A DNA stretch of 64,000 nt from an uncultured Eubacteriaceae bacterium (GCA_945867155.1 CAMBHL010000004.1:186001-250000), one strand, 5' to 3'. Shown: positions 33,401 through 42,012, numbered from the stretch's first letter. Numbers and translations are program-made. Notes: generated by a model from the sequence alone, not told the origin.

Positions 33401-34027
33401 TTAATCGGCCGCTTCGCCGCGGCGCACAATGCAGGAAACCGGACAGTTTTCAAAACAGAGGCCGCAGTGCAGGCAGGCCTCCTGCTGAATCTTAAAGGGG
33501 GTGCCTTCTTCAATACAGCCTTGAGGACAGTTCCTTTGGCAGGTGCCGCATTGGATGCAGGCGTCGGTGATCAAAAAGCCGCGCTGGGGCGCTGTTTTGT
33601 CTGTGCCAAAGGCAAAAGATTCCCGGTGAATGGGGTGGGACGATAAGTCGAAAAATTCAAGCTCCCCGGCTTCAATGACAAAGGGATCGAGAATATAGCG
33701 GGAGTCGCCGGGATAGACGCCGTTCATCGACGGATTTTCTTTAAAGATCCGGTCGATCCATTGATCGTGATCTTCTGTGAGGCGTCTGGCTTTTCCCGTC
33801 AGGCGGACGGTCTGCCAGTCGGAATTGAGCCCGGTGATGGCCACGTCGGGATGGGTGATAAGTTCTTGATAAAAATCTTTGCCTCGGGCGGTGCAAAAAT
33901 ACAGGTGATTTTCTTCGACGATCATGACATCGATGATGCGATTGCGGGGACGGCCTTGAGCATCCACTGTAGCAAAGGCGACATCGCGCATTTCTCTTAA
34001 CAGATTCAGACAGTCTTGGGCTTTCAT
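33401..34027 (-). CDS. pyridoxamine 5'-phosphate oxidase-like protein with ferredoxin tail
   Basis: A 208-residue protein from the ATG at 34027, chosen because AGAAGGAGAACATC lies just before it; the frame extends to 34069 but without a ribosome site. Residues 1-130 are a split-barrel flavin-binding domain (CLNLLREMRDVAFATVDAQG; LYFCTARGKDFYQEL). The tail has two 4Fe-4S motifs, CIQCGTCQRNCPQGC and CLHCGLCFENCPVSC. This design suggests a small flavin reductase fed by ferredoxin. It is the first gene of the minus-strand operon with the osmolyte transporter, 27 bases apart. Confidence 0.9.
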   Translation of the reverse strand: MKAQDCLNLLREMRDVAFATVDAQGRPRNRIIDVMIVEENHLYFCTARGKDFYQELITHPDVAITGLNSDWQTVRLTGKARRLTEDHDQWIDRIFKENPSMNGVYPGDSRYILDPFVIEAGELEFFDLSSHPIHRESFAFGTDKTAPQRGFLITDACIQCGTCQRNCPQGCIEEGTPFKIQQEACLHCGLCFENCPVSCIVRRGEAAD

Positions 34028-34051
34028 GATGTTCTCCTTCTTTTTCTTTAA

Positions 34052-34069
34052 ATGATGTTTAGTCATCAT
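34052..34069 (-). repeat. inverted repeat in the leader of the PNPOx-ferredoxin gene
   Basis: ATGATG (34052-34057) and CATCAT (34064-34069) form a 6-bp stem around TTTAGT. With transcription starting near 34078 on the minus strand it would be a hairpin near the 5' end of the mRNA. A second palindrome, GATAA-GG-TTATC, is at 34076-34087 over the -10 region. Confidence 0.45.
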
Positions 34070-34084
34070 GGATTTGATAAGGTT

Positions 34085-34127
34085 ATCTTATGCCTTGCGA
34101 CACAAATTGTCAATAATATTATTACAA
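34085..34127 (-). promoter_or_regulatory. promoter of PNPOx-transporter operon with overlapping palindrome
   Basis: On the minus strand TTGACA (34113-34108), 17 bases, TAAGAT (34090-34085). The -35 is covered by a near-palindrome at 34107-34127: TTGT, one extra C, the self-complementary AATAATATTATT, then ACAA. It resembles redox-regulator sites (Rex or Crp/Fnr families) but spacing is one base off, so the binding protein is unknown. The site is also upstream of the divergent asrABC operon. Confidence 0.65.
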
Positions 34128-34202
34128 AAAATAAAATTAAAGTATAAAATTTTGTTAAATAATAAATATGTGGTTATACCAACGCAAAAAAAGACAAAAT
34201 CG

Positions 34203-34211
34203 TGATATAAT
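34203..34211 (+). promoter_or_regulatory. extended -10 promoter of asrABC
   Basis: TG-A-TATAAT (34203-34211) is an extended -10 element; no good -35 is seen 17 bases before. The lack of a -35 suggests that an activator is needed. The start point would be about 34218, giving a 34-base leader with AAAGGAGGAG before asrA. Confidence 0.65.
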
Positions 34212-34251
34212 AATCCCCAAATGAGTTGTAAACCAATTCAAAGGAGGAGTT

Positions 34252-35271
34252 ATGGGCTACATTGCCAGTCAGGAGCAGTTTGATGCGCTTTTTTCAAAGC
34301 TGAAAGAAACGTATGAAATCTGGGCTCCGAAGAAATTTATAGGCGGCGGCCGTTTTTCGAACACCGATGCGGTCCGCTACGCAGTGGTCACGTCGCCGGA
34401 CGAGATCGAATTTTCTGAAAAATCGGATTATTCGTGGAAGGAAGCGGTATTTCCGCCGTCTGAAACGCTGTTTTATTTCACAGAAAATCACACGGAAGAA
34501 ACCGAAGGGCCGGCGAAGAAGAAGCTGGTTTTCCTAAGAAGCTGTGATCTGGCGGCTGTCAAACGGACGGATCAGATTTACATGAAAAACGGCGATCCGG
34601 ATTATTATTATGCCAGAAGACGGGGGGACATGGCCTTTGTCATGATCGGCTGCAGGACGTCGTGCCGAAACGGCTTCTGCGTGTCCATGGGCACGAACCA
34701 GTCGGACAACTACGACATGAGCGTGGACGCCGAAGACGGCGCTTTCCGCATTGACTGCAAACGACCGGAATGGGATGCACTTCTTAAGGCCGCCGGCGCA
34801 AAGACGGCAGACGTCGTGCCCCGGCACGTCAATGAAAACAACGTAAAGGTTCAAATCCCGGAAAATTTGAGCTACAAAGTCGGCATGAGTTCAATGTGGG
34901 ATCAGTACGACAGCCGCTGCATCAACTGCGGCCGCTGCAATTTCGTCTGTCCCACCTGCACCTGCTTCACCATGCAGGATGTGTATTACGACGCGAACGG
35001 CAAAGTGGGCGAACGGCGCCGCGTCCAGGCGTCCTGCATGGTCGACGGGTACACCGACGTGGCCGGCGGCGGCAGCTACCGTCAGAAAAATGGCCAGCGC
35101 ATGCGCTTCAAAACTCTGCACAAGGTTTTGGATTTTAAAGAAAGATTCGGCTATCAGATGTGCGTAGGCTGCGGCCGGTGCGATGACATCTGTCCGGAAT
35201 ACATTTCGTTCTCGAATATCATCAACCATCTTGAAGAAGGTATGAAGGAGGTGGCAGACGATGAGCGCTAA
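34252..35271 (+). CDS. asrA: AsrA, anaerobic sulfite reductase subunit A
   Basis: A 339-residue iron-sulfur protein that passes electrons to the sulfite reductase. The N-terminal half is the AsrA-specific domain (FLRSCDLAAVKRTDQIYMKN). Two 4Fe-4S motifs follow, CINCGRCNFVCPTCTC (about 223-238) and CVGCGRCDDICPEY near residue 305. Its last 11 bases overlap asrB. The operon asrABC reduces sulfite to sulfide in anaerobes such as Clostridium and Salmonella. Confidence 0.95.
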   Translation: MGYIASQEQFDALFSKLKETYEIWAPKKFIGGGRFSNTDAVRYAVVTSPDEIEFSEKSDYSWKEAVFPPSETLFYFTENHTEETEGPAKKKLVFLRSCDLAAVKRTDQIYMKNGDPDYYYARRRGDMAFVMIGCRTSCRNGFCVSMGTNQSDNYDMSVDAEDGAFRIDCKRPEWDALLKAAGAKTADVVPRHVNENNVKVQIPENLSYKVGMSSMWDQYDSRCINCGRCNFVCPTCTCFTMQDVYYDANGKVGERRRVQASCMVDGYTDVAGGGSYRQKNGQRMRFKTLHKVLDFKERFGYQMCVGCGRCDDICPEYISFSNIINHLEEGMKEVADDER

Positions 35272-36064
35272 TCAATACATTCCCTTTGCATCGAAAATCG
35301 AACAGGTCATCCGCCACACCCAGACCGAATACACGTTCCGCATGCATTTTGACGGAGCGCGGGAAAAAGTCAAACCGGGGCAGTTCTTTGAAATCTCCAT
35401 GCCGAAGTACGGGGAAGCGCCGATTTCCGTGAGCGGCATCGGCGACGACACGATCGACTTTACGATCCGCCGGGTCGGCGTGGTCACGAACGAAGTGTTC
35501 GAACGCTACGAAGGGGACACTCTTTTGATCCGCGGGCCTTACGGCAACGGCTTTGACTTTGCGGACTACGATGGGTCGGAACTGATTGTCGTCGCCGGCG
35601 GGACTGGGGTTTCGCCGGTACGCGGCGTCATCGATCACTACGCCCATCATCCCGAAGACGTGGACGGCATCACCGCCATCGTCGGCTTCAAATCCCCGGA
35701 CGACATCTTGTTCCGGGACGATCTCAAGTATTGGAAAGACCATATCGATTTCAGAATGACGGTGGACAGCGCCAAGGGCAAGCCGGGCTACCGGGAAGGC
35801 TTTGTAACGGCTGTGGTGCCGGAACTGACGCCGAAGAATTTCGACAACACCAAGGCCATCGTCGTCGGGCCGCCGCCAATGATGCGCTTTACCATTGCAG
35901 GGCTCATCGATCTGGGCGTACATGAAGAAAACATCTGGCTCTCCCAGGAACGAAAAATGTGCTGCGGTCTGGGCAAATGCGGACACTGTAAGATCGGCAA
36001 CACTTATGTGTGCCTCGACGGGCCGGTTTTTCCGTATCTGAAGAGCAAAACGATGGTGGATTAA
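35261..36064 (+). CDS. asrB: AsrB, anaerobic sulfite reductase subunit B (NAD/FAD)
   Basis: A 267-residue flavoprotein of the ferredoxin-NADP reductase/dihydroorotate dehydrogenase electron-transfer type. FAD-binding region about 15-105 (GQFFEISMPKYGEAPISVSG), NAD-binding region from VVAGGTGVSPVRGVIDHYA, and a C-terminal 2Fe-2S-type Cys set in CCGLGKCGHCKIGNTYVC. It delivers electrons from NADH to AsrA/AsrC. The start lies inside the end of asrA and the GGAGGTGG site is within asrA. Confidence 0.95.
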   Translation: MSANQYIPFASKIEQVIRHTQTEYTFRMHFDGAREKVKPGQFFEISMPKYGEAPISVSGIGDDTIDFTIRRVGVVTNEVFERYEGDTLLIRGPYGNGFDFADYDGSELIVVAGGTGVSPVRGVIDHYAHHPEDVDGITAIVGFKSPDDILFRDDLKYWKDHIDFRMTVDSAKGKPGYREGFVTAVVPELTPKNFDNTKAIVVGPPPMMRFTIAGLIDLGVHEENIWLSQERKMCCGLGKCGHCKIGNTYVCLDGPVFPYLKSKTMVD

Positions 36065-36074
36065 GGAGCAGGTC

Positions 36075-37115
36075 ATGGATATCAATACAAAAAAATTAAA
36101 AAAGAACGCCTTTCGTGTGACGAAGAACCGGTATGTCACTTCATCCCGTGTCCGGGTGCCCGGCGGCTACCTCAAAGCGGAATATCTCGGCAAAATTCAG
36201 GCCATCGCTGAAAAATACGGCAACGGCCATGTGAACCTGACGGCGCGTCAGGGATTTGAAATTCCGGGCATTCCTTTCGAAAAAATCGACGAAGTCAACG
36301 CGGCGCTTCAGGACATCATCGACGGCACCGGCATCAACCAGACCGGACGGGAACGGGGCGAAGGCTATCCAGCTTCCGGAACCCGCAACGTCTCAGCCTG
36401 CGTCGGCAACCGCGTCTGCCCCTACGCCTGCTACGATACGACGGCTTTTGCCCAGAGAATTGAAAAGGTTATTTTTCCCAACGACCTGCACGTTAAAATT
36501 GTGCTGACTGGCTGCCCCAACGACTGTCAGAAGGTGCGCATGGGAGATATCGGCATTATGGGCATGACAGAACCTCACCTCGATCCGGAACGCTGCATCA
36601 GCTGCGGCGCCTGCATCAAGGCCTGCCGCGCCAAATCCGTGGACGCCCTTTCCAAGGTGCGCTTCCGTCCGGAACGGGACACCTACAAATGCATCGGCTG
36701 CGGCGTATGCGTCAACGCCTGTCCGAATCTGGCCTGGACCCGGAGTGAAAAACAGTATTACCGCGTGACGCTCCTCGGGCGCACCGGAAAGAAGAATCCG
36801 AGAATGGGCGTCGATTTCATCAAATGGGCCGATGAAGACAGCATTGTCCAAATCATCAAAAACGTCTACGACTACACCGCTCACTACATCAATCCGGATT
36901 CGCCGGACGGCAAGGAACACATCGGCTACATCGTCGACCGGACGGGGACTGAAGAGTTTTTGAAATGGGCACTGAAGGATGTTCACCTGCCGGACATTGC
37001 AGAAGTGTACACGCCTTTGAACTGGAACGGCATCGAGTACGCCCACAACAAGTATTTCGGCAACCAGCGCTACCACGCAGACGGCACGATCGTGACCGAC
37101 TTCAGTGAAAAATAA
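36075..37115 (+). CDS. asrC: AsrC, anaerobic sulfite reductase catalytic subunit
   Basis: A 346-residue siroheme protein. The siroheme/4Fe-4S Cys are in SACVGNRVCPYACYD and LTGCPNDCQKVR, and a two-cluster ferredoxin domain is inserted after them: CISCGACIKACRAKSVD and CIGCGVCVNACPNL. The NTARQGFEI-type front (VNLTARQGFEIPGIPFE) contacts the substrate. It catalyses six-electron reduction of sulfite to sulfide. A strong terminator follows after 15 bases. Confidence 0.96.
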   Translation: MDINTKKLKKNAFRVTKNRYVTSSRVRVPGGYLKAEYLGKIQAIAEKYGNGHVNLTARQGFEIPGIPFEKIDEVNAALQDIIDGTGINQTGRERGEGYPASGTRNVSACVGNRVCPYACYDTTAFAQRIEKVIFPNDLHVKIVLTGCPNDCQKVRMGDIGIMGMTEPHLDPERCISCGACIKACRAKSVDALSKVRFRPERDTYKCIGCGVCVNACPNLAWTRSEKQYYRVTLLGRTGKKNPRMGVDFIKWADEDSIVQIIKNVYDYTAHYINPDSPDGKEHIGYIVDRTGTEEFLKWALKDVHLPDIAEVYTPLNWNGIEYAHNKYFGNQRYHADGTIVTDFSEK

Positions 37116-37130
37116 ATGGATGGATTTTCA

Positions 37131-37157
37131 GGAGGCCTCACCGGCCTCCTTTTTTTA
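37131..37157 (+). terminator. Rho-independent terminator of asrABC
   Basis: GGAGGCC (37131-37137) pairs with GGCCTCC (37143-37149) around TCACC, followed by eight T residues. Confidence 0.92.
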
Positions 37158-37216
37158 TGTTAAACTAACACTAAAATATAAAAAGAATGATTAGATATAG
37201 AAAGGACATCACAGCC

Positions 37217-38461
37217 ATGGATACAGAAAAATTGGTTCAGCGCTTTCTACATTACGTCGCTTTTGACACCCAGTCCGATGAAGACAACGACCAGGTCTGT
37301 CCCAGCACGCCGGGGCAGAAGGTGCTGGCTCAGGACATTGCTGACGAGCTAAAAAAACTGGGCCTGACAGAAGTGGATTTGGATGACAACGGCTATTTAA
37401 TGGCGACCCTGCCTGCAAACGGGGTCGATGAGGGCCCGACCGTGGGCTTTATTTCCCATCTCGATACGTCGCCGGACGCGCCGGGGGCGGACATTCACCC
37501 GAAGGTCTGCCGTTTTGACGGCAAAGACGTGGTTTTAAACGATGAGAAGGGCATTGTGTTTCCCGTCAACGCCTTTCCTGAAATTAAAAAGTACGAAGGT
37601 CAGGACATTATTTTTACCGACGGGACGACCCTCCTCGGCGCCGACGACAAGGCCGGGGTCGCGGCGATTATTTCAGCCGTCGAATATTTGTTAAGTCATC
37701 CCGAAATTTCTCACGGCAAGGTGCGCATCGGTTTTACGCCCGATGAAGAAACCGGGCGCAGCGCGGCGAAATTTGACGTCGAAAAATTTGGCGCCGATTT
37801 TGCCTACACGGTCGACGGCGGGGAACTCGGCGGCCTGGAATACGAAAACTTCAACGCCGACAATCCGGTGGTCACGATTCACGGCATCGGGGTTCACACG
37901 GGGGATGCCAAAGGCATCATGAAAAACGCCCTGTCCGTCGCCGCTGAATGGCAGCAGGCCCTTCCTGAAGGGGAAAAGCCGGAATGCACCGAAGGGCGCG
38001 AAGGCTTTTATCACGTCTACAAAATGGACGGGGATGTGGAAACCTGCGTGCTCCACATGCTCATCCGGGATCACGACCGAGATCATTTTGAAAGACGCAA
38101 AGCCTTTCTGGATCAGATGGCGGTCTTCTTTAATCAGAAATACAGTGAAGGGACCGTTGAAGTTGCCCATCACGACGTGTATTTCAACATGCTCGAAAAA
38201 ATTCAGGACGGCCACATGAACGTCGTGGAACTGGCCCGGAAGGGCATGCAGGCGGCAGGGGTTACACCTGTGGTCGCGCCGATCCGCGGCGGCACAGACG
38301 GGGCCCAGCTTTCGTTCAGAGGGCTGCCCTGTCCGAATCTCTTTACCGGCGGCGCCAATTTCCACGGCCGCTTTGAATATCTGCCCGTCGACTCCCTGCA
38401 CAAAGCATGTGAAACGGTGGTTGAAATCATCAAACGGGCGTACACTCTGAAAGTGTATTGA
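37217..38461 (+). CDS. pepT: PepT, tripeptide aminopeptidase
   Basis: A 414-residue M20B metallopeptidase that removes the N-terminal residue of tripeptides. The ATG at 37217 gives the usual MDTEKLVQRFLHYVAFDTQSD start; the longer frame from 37187 lacks a ribosome site. Zinc ligands are in VGFISHLDTSPD, GADDKAGVA, and the catalytic Glu in GFTPDEETGRSA; IRGGTDGAQLSFRGLPCPNL is near the end. It overlaps or abuts pepC, 11 bases apart, so both peptidases are co-expressed. Confidence 0.95.
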   Translation: MDTEKLVQRFLHYVAFDTQSDEDNDQVCPSTPGQKVLAQDIADELKKLGLTEVDLDDNGYLMATLPANGVDEGPTVGFISHLDTSPDAPGADIHPKVCRFDGKDVVLNDEKGIVFPVNAFPEIKKYEGQDIIFTDGTTLLGADDKAGVAAIISAVEYLLSHPEISHGKVRIGFTPDEETGRSAAKFDVEKFGADFAYTVDGGELGGLEYENFNADNPVVTIHGIGVHTGDAKGIMKNALSVAAEWQQALPEGEKPECTEGREGFYHVYKMDGDVETCVLHMLIRDHDRDHFERRKAFLDQMAVFFNQKYSEGTVEVAHHDVYFNMLEKIQDGHMNVVELARKGMQAAGVTPVVAPIRGGTDGAQLSFRGLPCPNLFTGGANFHGRFEYLPVDSLHKACETVVEIIKRAYTLKVY

Positions 38462-38472
38462 GAAAGGAGAAT

Positions 38473-39786
38473 ATGATGAAAGAAATCAACACTGCGCTGC
38501 TCAAACGCTTCCGCGATGCGTACCAAAAAGACAGTGAAGCCCAGGTCTTAAACGCGGCACTGAGCCAGACTGATCTTGCAGATCTGGCCTTTGTGCCGAC
38601 CGCGGCGGCGAAACTCAAGGGGCCCTTTTCAGTTGAAGTGAAAACCCGGGGCGTGACCTCTCAGGAAAGATCAGGCCGTTGCTGGCTTTTTGCAGCTTTA
38701 AACATCCTGCGGGAAAAGGTGGCGGAAAAATGCGAAATCGAACAGTTTGAACTGTCTCAGAACTACCTGTCCTTTTACGACAAATTGGAAAAAGCCAACA
38801 ACTTTCTCCAGATGGTCATCGACCATGCCGACGAACCGATCAAAGGACAGCTCATGCAGTATGTGCTGCGGGGAATGTCCGACGGCGGCTACTGGTGCGA
38901 AGCGGCGGACCTCATCGAAAAATACGGGGTTGTGCCCAAATCCGTTCAGCCGGAAACCTATCAGTCTGGTCACACAGCCTGTTTCGTTTCAACTGTGAAC
39001 CGCCTTCTCAGAAAAGACGCCCAGGAACTCAGAGCCCTGGTGCGCGCGGGAAAAGACCCTTACGAAAGAAAACAGGCCATGCTGGCGGAAATCTACAAGG
39101 CGGAATGCATTGCCTTTGGAGAACCGGTAACGGCCTTCGATTTTGAATACCGGGATAAGGAAGACTGCCTTCATCAGGATCGGGGACTGACCCCTCTTGA
39201 ATTTTATCATCGCTACGCCGAAACGGATCTCAAGCATTATATCGCGGTGCTCAATGAACCGACCTTTGACAAACCGCTCAACACGCCGATTCAGTTCCAC
39301 GGCATCGAAAACATGACCGGCCGGGACATGAAGGCTCTGAACCTTTCCCAAAAAGACCTGGAAGCGCTGTGCATCGCCCAGCTTAAAGGGGACGAGCCGG
39401 TCTGGTTCGCCTGTGACGCCGGCGCCTTCGATTTCAGAAAGGCCGGCGTCTGGGACCCGGACAGCTCAAAGATCGAAGGGCTTCTCGGCGGTTTTTCCAT
39501 CGACTTTGAAAAAGGGGACCGCCTGTCCTACAACGCGAGCTCGGCGACCCACGCCATGCTGCTCACCGGGGTGCACTTCGACGAAGACGGACAGCCGGAC
39601 CGCTGGAAAATCGAAAATTCCTGGGGCGAAGACGTTGGCGAAAAGGGCTATTTTGTGTGCTCTGAAAAATATTTTCAGGATTACGTCTACGAAGCGGTCA
39701 TCGATACCCAGTACCTGACGCCGGACCAGCGGGCGTATTTGAAGAAGGAACCGGTACAAATCAACGCCTGGGACGAAGATTATTGA
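38473..39786 (+). CDS. pepC: PepC, aminopeptidase C (bleomycin hydrolase family)
   Basis: A 437-residue C1B cysteine aminopeptidase. Catalytic Cys70 is in SQERSGRCWLFAALN, the His in SSATHAMLLTGVH, and the Asn in WKIENSWGED. The family forms a hexameric barrel with the active sites inside. Two adjacent ATG codons (38473, 38476) follow GAAAGGAGAA. Together with PepT it completes peptide breakdown. Confidence 0.95.
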   Translation: MMKEINTALLKRFRDAYQKDSEAQVLNAALSQTDLADLAFVPTAAAKLKGPFSVEVKTRGVTSQERSGRCWLFAALNILREKVAEKCEIEQFELSQNYLSFYDKLEKANNFLQMVIDHADEPIKGQLMQYVLRGMSDGGYWCEAADLIEKYGVVPKSVQPETYQSGHTACFVSTVNRLLRKDAQELRALVRAGKDPYERKQAMLAEIYKAECIAFGEPVTAFDFEYRDKEDCLHQDRGLTPLEFYHRYAETDLKHYIAVLNEPTFDKPLNTPIQFHGIENMTGRDMKALNLSQKDLEALCIAQLKGDEPVWFACDAGAFDFRKAGVWDPDSSKIEGLLGGFSIDFEKGDRLSYNASSATHAMLLTGVHFDEDGQPDRWKIENSWGEDVGEKGYFVCSEKYFQDYVYEAVIDTQYLTPDQRAYLKKEPVQINAWDEDY

Positions 39787-39792
39787 TTGTTT

Positions 39793-39808
39793 TGTTGTTC
39801 TAACAACA
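39793..39808. promoter_or_regulatory. candidate operator upstream of DUF438 gene
   Basis: TGTTGTT-CT-AACAACA is a perfect 16-base palindrome that starts 7 bases after the pepC stop and lies about 58 bases ahead of the DUF438 gene. The symmetry suits a dimeric regulator of the Crp/Fnr type, but no regulator can be named. Confidence 0.5.
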
Positions 39809-39865
39809 GAAAAGCGGCGCCCCTTCGTTTATCATAAAGCCAGTTAACAAAAAGGAGATCAAACA

Positions 39866-41422
39866 ATGAACACCAATCGTCCATTAGATTTAAATAAAAG
39901 CGTTTATGAACTGTGCACGGCCTATCCCGAATTAAAAGGCATTATGGCCGAGCTTGGCTTTACCCAGATCACGAAGAAAGGGATGCTCAGTACCATCGGC
40001 CGGATGATGACCATTCCCAAGGGCGCGGCGATGCAGCACATTGACCTTGAAAAAATTCTTCAAACTTTAAAAGAAAACGGCTTTGCGGTGTCCGGACTCG
40101 GTGAAGAAGAAGCGCCGGCGGAAGTAAATGCTGCAGAACCCGGAGAAGAAGCAGGAGATGAAGAAGATGACGATCAGGGCGTCGAAGAAAGAAGAGCCCT
40201 GCTCAAATCCTACATCAAGCGTCTCAGCGACGGGGAAGATCTGGAAACGGTGCGCAAGGAATTCGTCGCCAATTTCAGCGACGTGAAGGCCAGCGAAATT
40301 GCGATGGCCGAACAGGAACTCCTCGCTTCCGGCGTGCCCCTTCAGGATGTGCAGCGCCTTTGCGACGTGCACTCAGCCCTGTTCCACGGGACGACCCAGG
40401 CCGAAAAAATTGCGGCTGCCGAAGCCGCCGTCGCCGCTGAAATGAAAGAAGACCAGCCGAAACTCCTGAAGCGTCAGGACGGCGGGGATCTTAAATTTAA
40501 CGAGCTGGCAAAGATTTCCGGCCACCCCCTGCAGATTTTTGATCTGGAAAATAAAGCCATCGAAAAACAGATCACCCAGTTGAAGGGTGCCCTTTCGGCG
40601 GGAAGCCATATTCTCGAAACCTTGAATAAAATCCGGGAAGTGGCGATCCATTACGCGAAAAAGGGCGATTTGATCTATCCGATTTTGAAGGGGCGGTACG
40701 GTTTTTCAGGCCCCTCCGACGTGATGTGGAGCGTCGACGATGAAATCCGGGATGAACTCAGAGATCTGGCGGGCGAAGCCGCTCGGGATGAAAAAGCGGT
40801 GCAGTCCGTGCCGTGGCGGGTCCGCCTGAGCAAAGCGATTGGCCGCGCGGAAGAAATGATCTACAAGGAAAATAATATTTTGTTCCCGCTGTGTGCCAAA
40901 TCTTTTTCCGAAGAAGAATGGCGGCAGATCGCGTCCGACATGCGGGATTATGAAAACTGCCTCATTGGCGATGTGCCGGTCTGGGAAGAAGCCGAATCGG
41001 CTGAACCTGAAACGGAAAATGCAGACGAAGTCACCTTCGGCTCCGGCCATCTGCGCGTCGACCAGCTCGAAGCCATGCTCAACACCATTCCCATGGAGCT
41101 GACCTTTATCGATGATGAAGACTACAACCGCTACTTCAACGACGGCAAAGGCCCGAAACTGTTCAAGCGCCCGCTGATGGCTTTGGACCGGAAGGTTTAC
41201 ACCTGCCATCCGCCAAAAATCGAACCGATGGTGCGGATGATCATCAGCTCTTTTAAGGATGGCAGCAAAGATGAAGTTGCCGTGTGGAATCAGAGAGGCG
41301 GCGAACCGGTGTACATCCGCTATCTGGCAGTCCGCGACCGCAAAGGTCAGTACGTTGGTACCCTGGAATGCGTCGAAGAAATGGGCTTCGCCCAAAAACA
41401 TTTTTGCGAAGACAAAGACTGA
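39866..41422 (+). CDS. DUF438 protein with DUF1858, hemerythrin-like and PAS domains
   Basis: A 518-residue multidomain protein. Residues about 5-75 are DUF1858 (SVYELCTAYPELKGIMAELG), then an acidic linker (about 83-108), DUF438 (about 110-180, LLKSYIKRLSDGEDLE; DVQRLCDVHSALFHGTT), a hemerythrin-like four-helix region (about 210-370, GHPLQIFDLENKAIEKQI; REVAIHYAKKGDLIYPIL; EENNILFPLCAKSF-like) and a PAS domain (about 395-515, LTFIDDEDYNRYFNDGKGPK). The His/Glu residues could bind di-iron, so oxygen or nitric oxide sensing or scavenging is plausible. No output domain is visible. Confidence 0.88.
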   Translation: MNTNRPLDLNKSVYELCTAYPELKGIMAELGFTQITKKGMLSTIGRMMTIPKGAAMQHIDLEKILQTLKENGFAVSGLGEEEAPAEVNAAEPGEEAGDEEDDDQGVEERRALLKSYIKRLSDGEDLETVRKEFVANFSDVKASEIAMAEQELLASGVPLQDVQRLCDVHSALFHGTTQAEKIAAAEAAVAAEMKEDQPKLLKRQDGGDLKFNELAKISGHPLQIFDLENKAIEKQITQLKGALSAGSHILETLNKIREVAIHYAKKGDLIYPILKGRYGFSGPSDVMWSVDDEIRDELRDLAGEAARDEKAVQSVPWRVRLSKAIGRAEEMIYKENNILFPLCAKSFSEEEWRQIASDMRDYENCLIGDVPVWEEAESAEPETENADEVTFGSGHLRVDQLEAMLNTIPMELTFIDDEDYNRYFNDGKGPKLFKRPLMALDRKVYTCHPPKIEPMVRMIISSFKDGSKDEVAVWNQRGGEPVYIRYLAVRDRKGQYVGTLECVEEMGFAQKHFCEDKD

Positions 41423-41451
41423 CATTGTCGAAAGACCGGCATTTGTGATAT

Positions 41452-41518
41452 GCTGTAGGCGCCAGATATAAAACGACAGAAACTAAGAACCCGTTCAGCT
41501 TGTCTGGCGGGTTTTTTT
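41452..41518 (+). promoter_or_regulatory. attenuator-like leader with competing pairings
   Basis: AACCCG (41488-41493) pairs with CGGGTT (41508-41513), followed by a T run to 41518: a terminator for the DUF438 gene or an attenuator for the next gene. CGCCAGA (41460-41466) can instead pair with TCTGGCG (41503-41509), which breaks that stem, and TGTCTG (41501-41506) can pair with CAGACA (41522-41527) beside the ribosome site. An extended -10 (TG-A-TATGCT, near 41447) would start the RNA at about 41460. Confidence 0.55.
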
Positions 41519-41538
41519 GATCAGACAGGAGGTAAGAC

Positions 41539-42012
41539 ATGCGGAAAATGAGACGGTTTAAACAAGCTTTGGACCAGAAAACCTGTGAGAAAATTTTAAG
41601 GGAAGCGCCCCGCGGCGTCATCGCTGTGGCCGGCGATGACGCCTACCCCTACGCCGTGCCCTTGAACTTTTATTTCGACTCGGAAGCCGAAACGATCTAC
41701 TTTCACGGCGCCCATGAAGGCCATAAAATCGACGCCATTAAGCGGCAGCCGAAAGTTTCGTTCTGCGTTATGGATGAGGGCGCCCTGGACGAGTCAGGAT
41801 GGTTTTATTATGTGAACAGCGTCATCGTTTTCGGACAAGTCCACATCGTGGAAGATCCTGAAAAATCCATCAATATTACCCGGGAAACCGCACTGAAATA
41901 TTATCCTGACCGGGAAAGCGCGGAGCGCGAAGTGGAAAAAGACGGCGCCCGAGCGCTGTGCCTGGCCCTTCAAATCGACGAAATGACGGGCAAACGTGTC
42001 CATGAAAAGTAA
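41539..42012 (+). CDS. pyridoxamine 5'-phosphate oxidase-like protein (NimA type)
   Basis: A 157-residue split-barrel flavoprotein resembling 5-nitroimidazole reductases. RGVIAVAGDDAYPYAVPLNF forms the flavin pocket; the conserved His is in YFHGAHEGHKIDAIKRQP, then KVSFCVMDEG. The substrate is unknown. ACAGGAGG lies before the ATG. The 3' end overlaps the MATE exporter gene by 11 bases, which suggests that detoxification and export work together. Confidence 0.9.
   Translation: MRKMRRFKQALDQKTCEKILREAPRGVIAVAGDDAYPYAVPLNFYFDSEAETIYFHGAHEGHKIDAIKRQPKVSFCVMDEGALDESGWFYYVNSVIVFGQVHIVEDPEKSINITRETALKYYPDRESAEREVEKDGARALCLALQIDEMTGKRVHEK

Noticed and set aside
34107..34127. Rex binding site
   Set aside because: TTGT..ACAA ends match, but the spacing differs from the 18-base Rex consensus by an odd base and the inner positions do not fit well.
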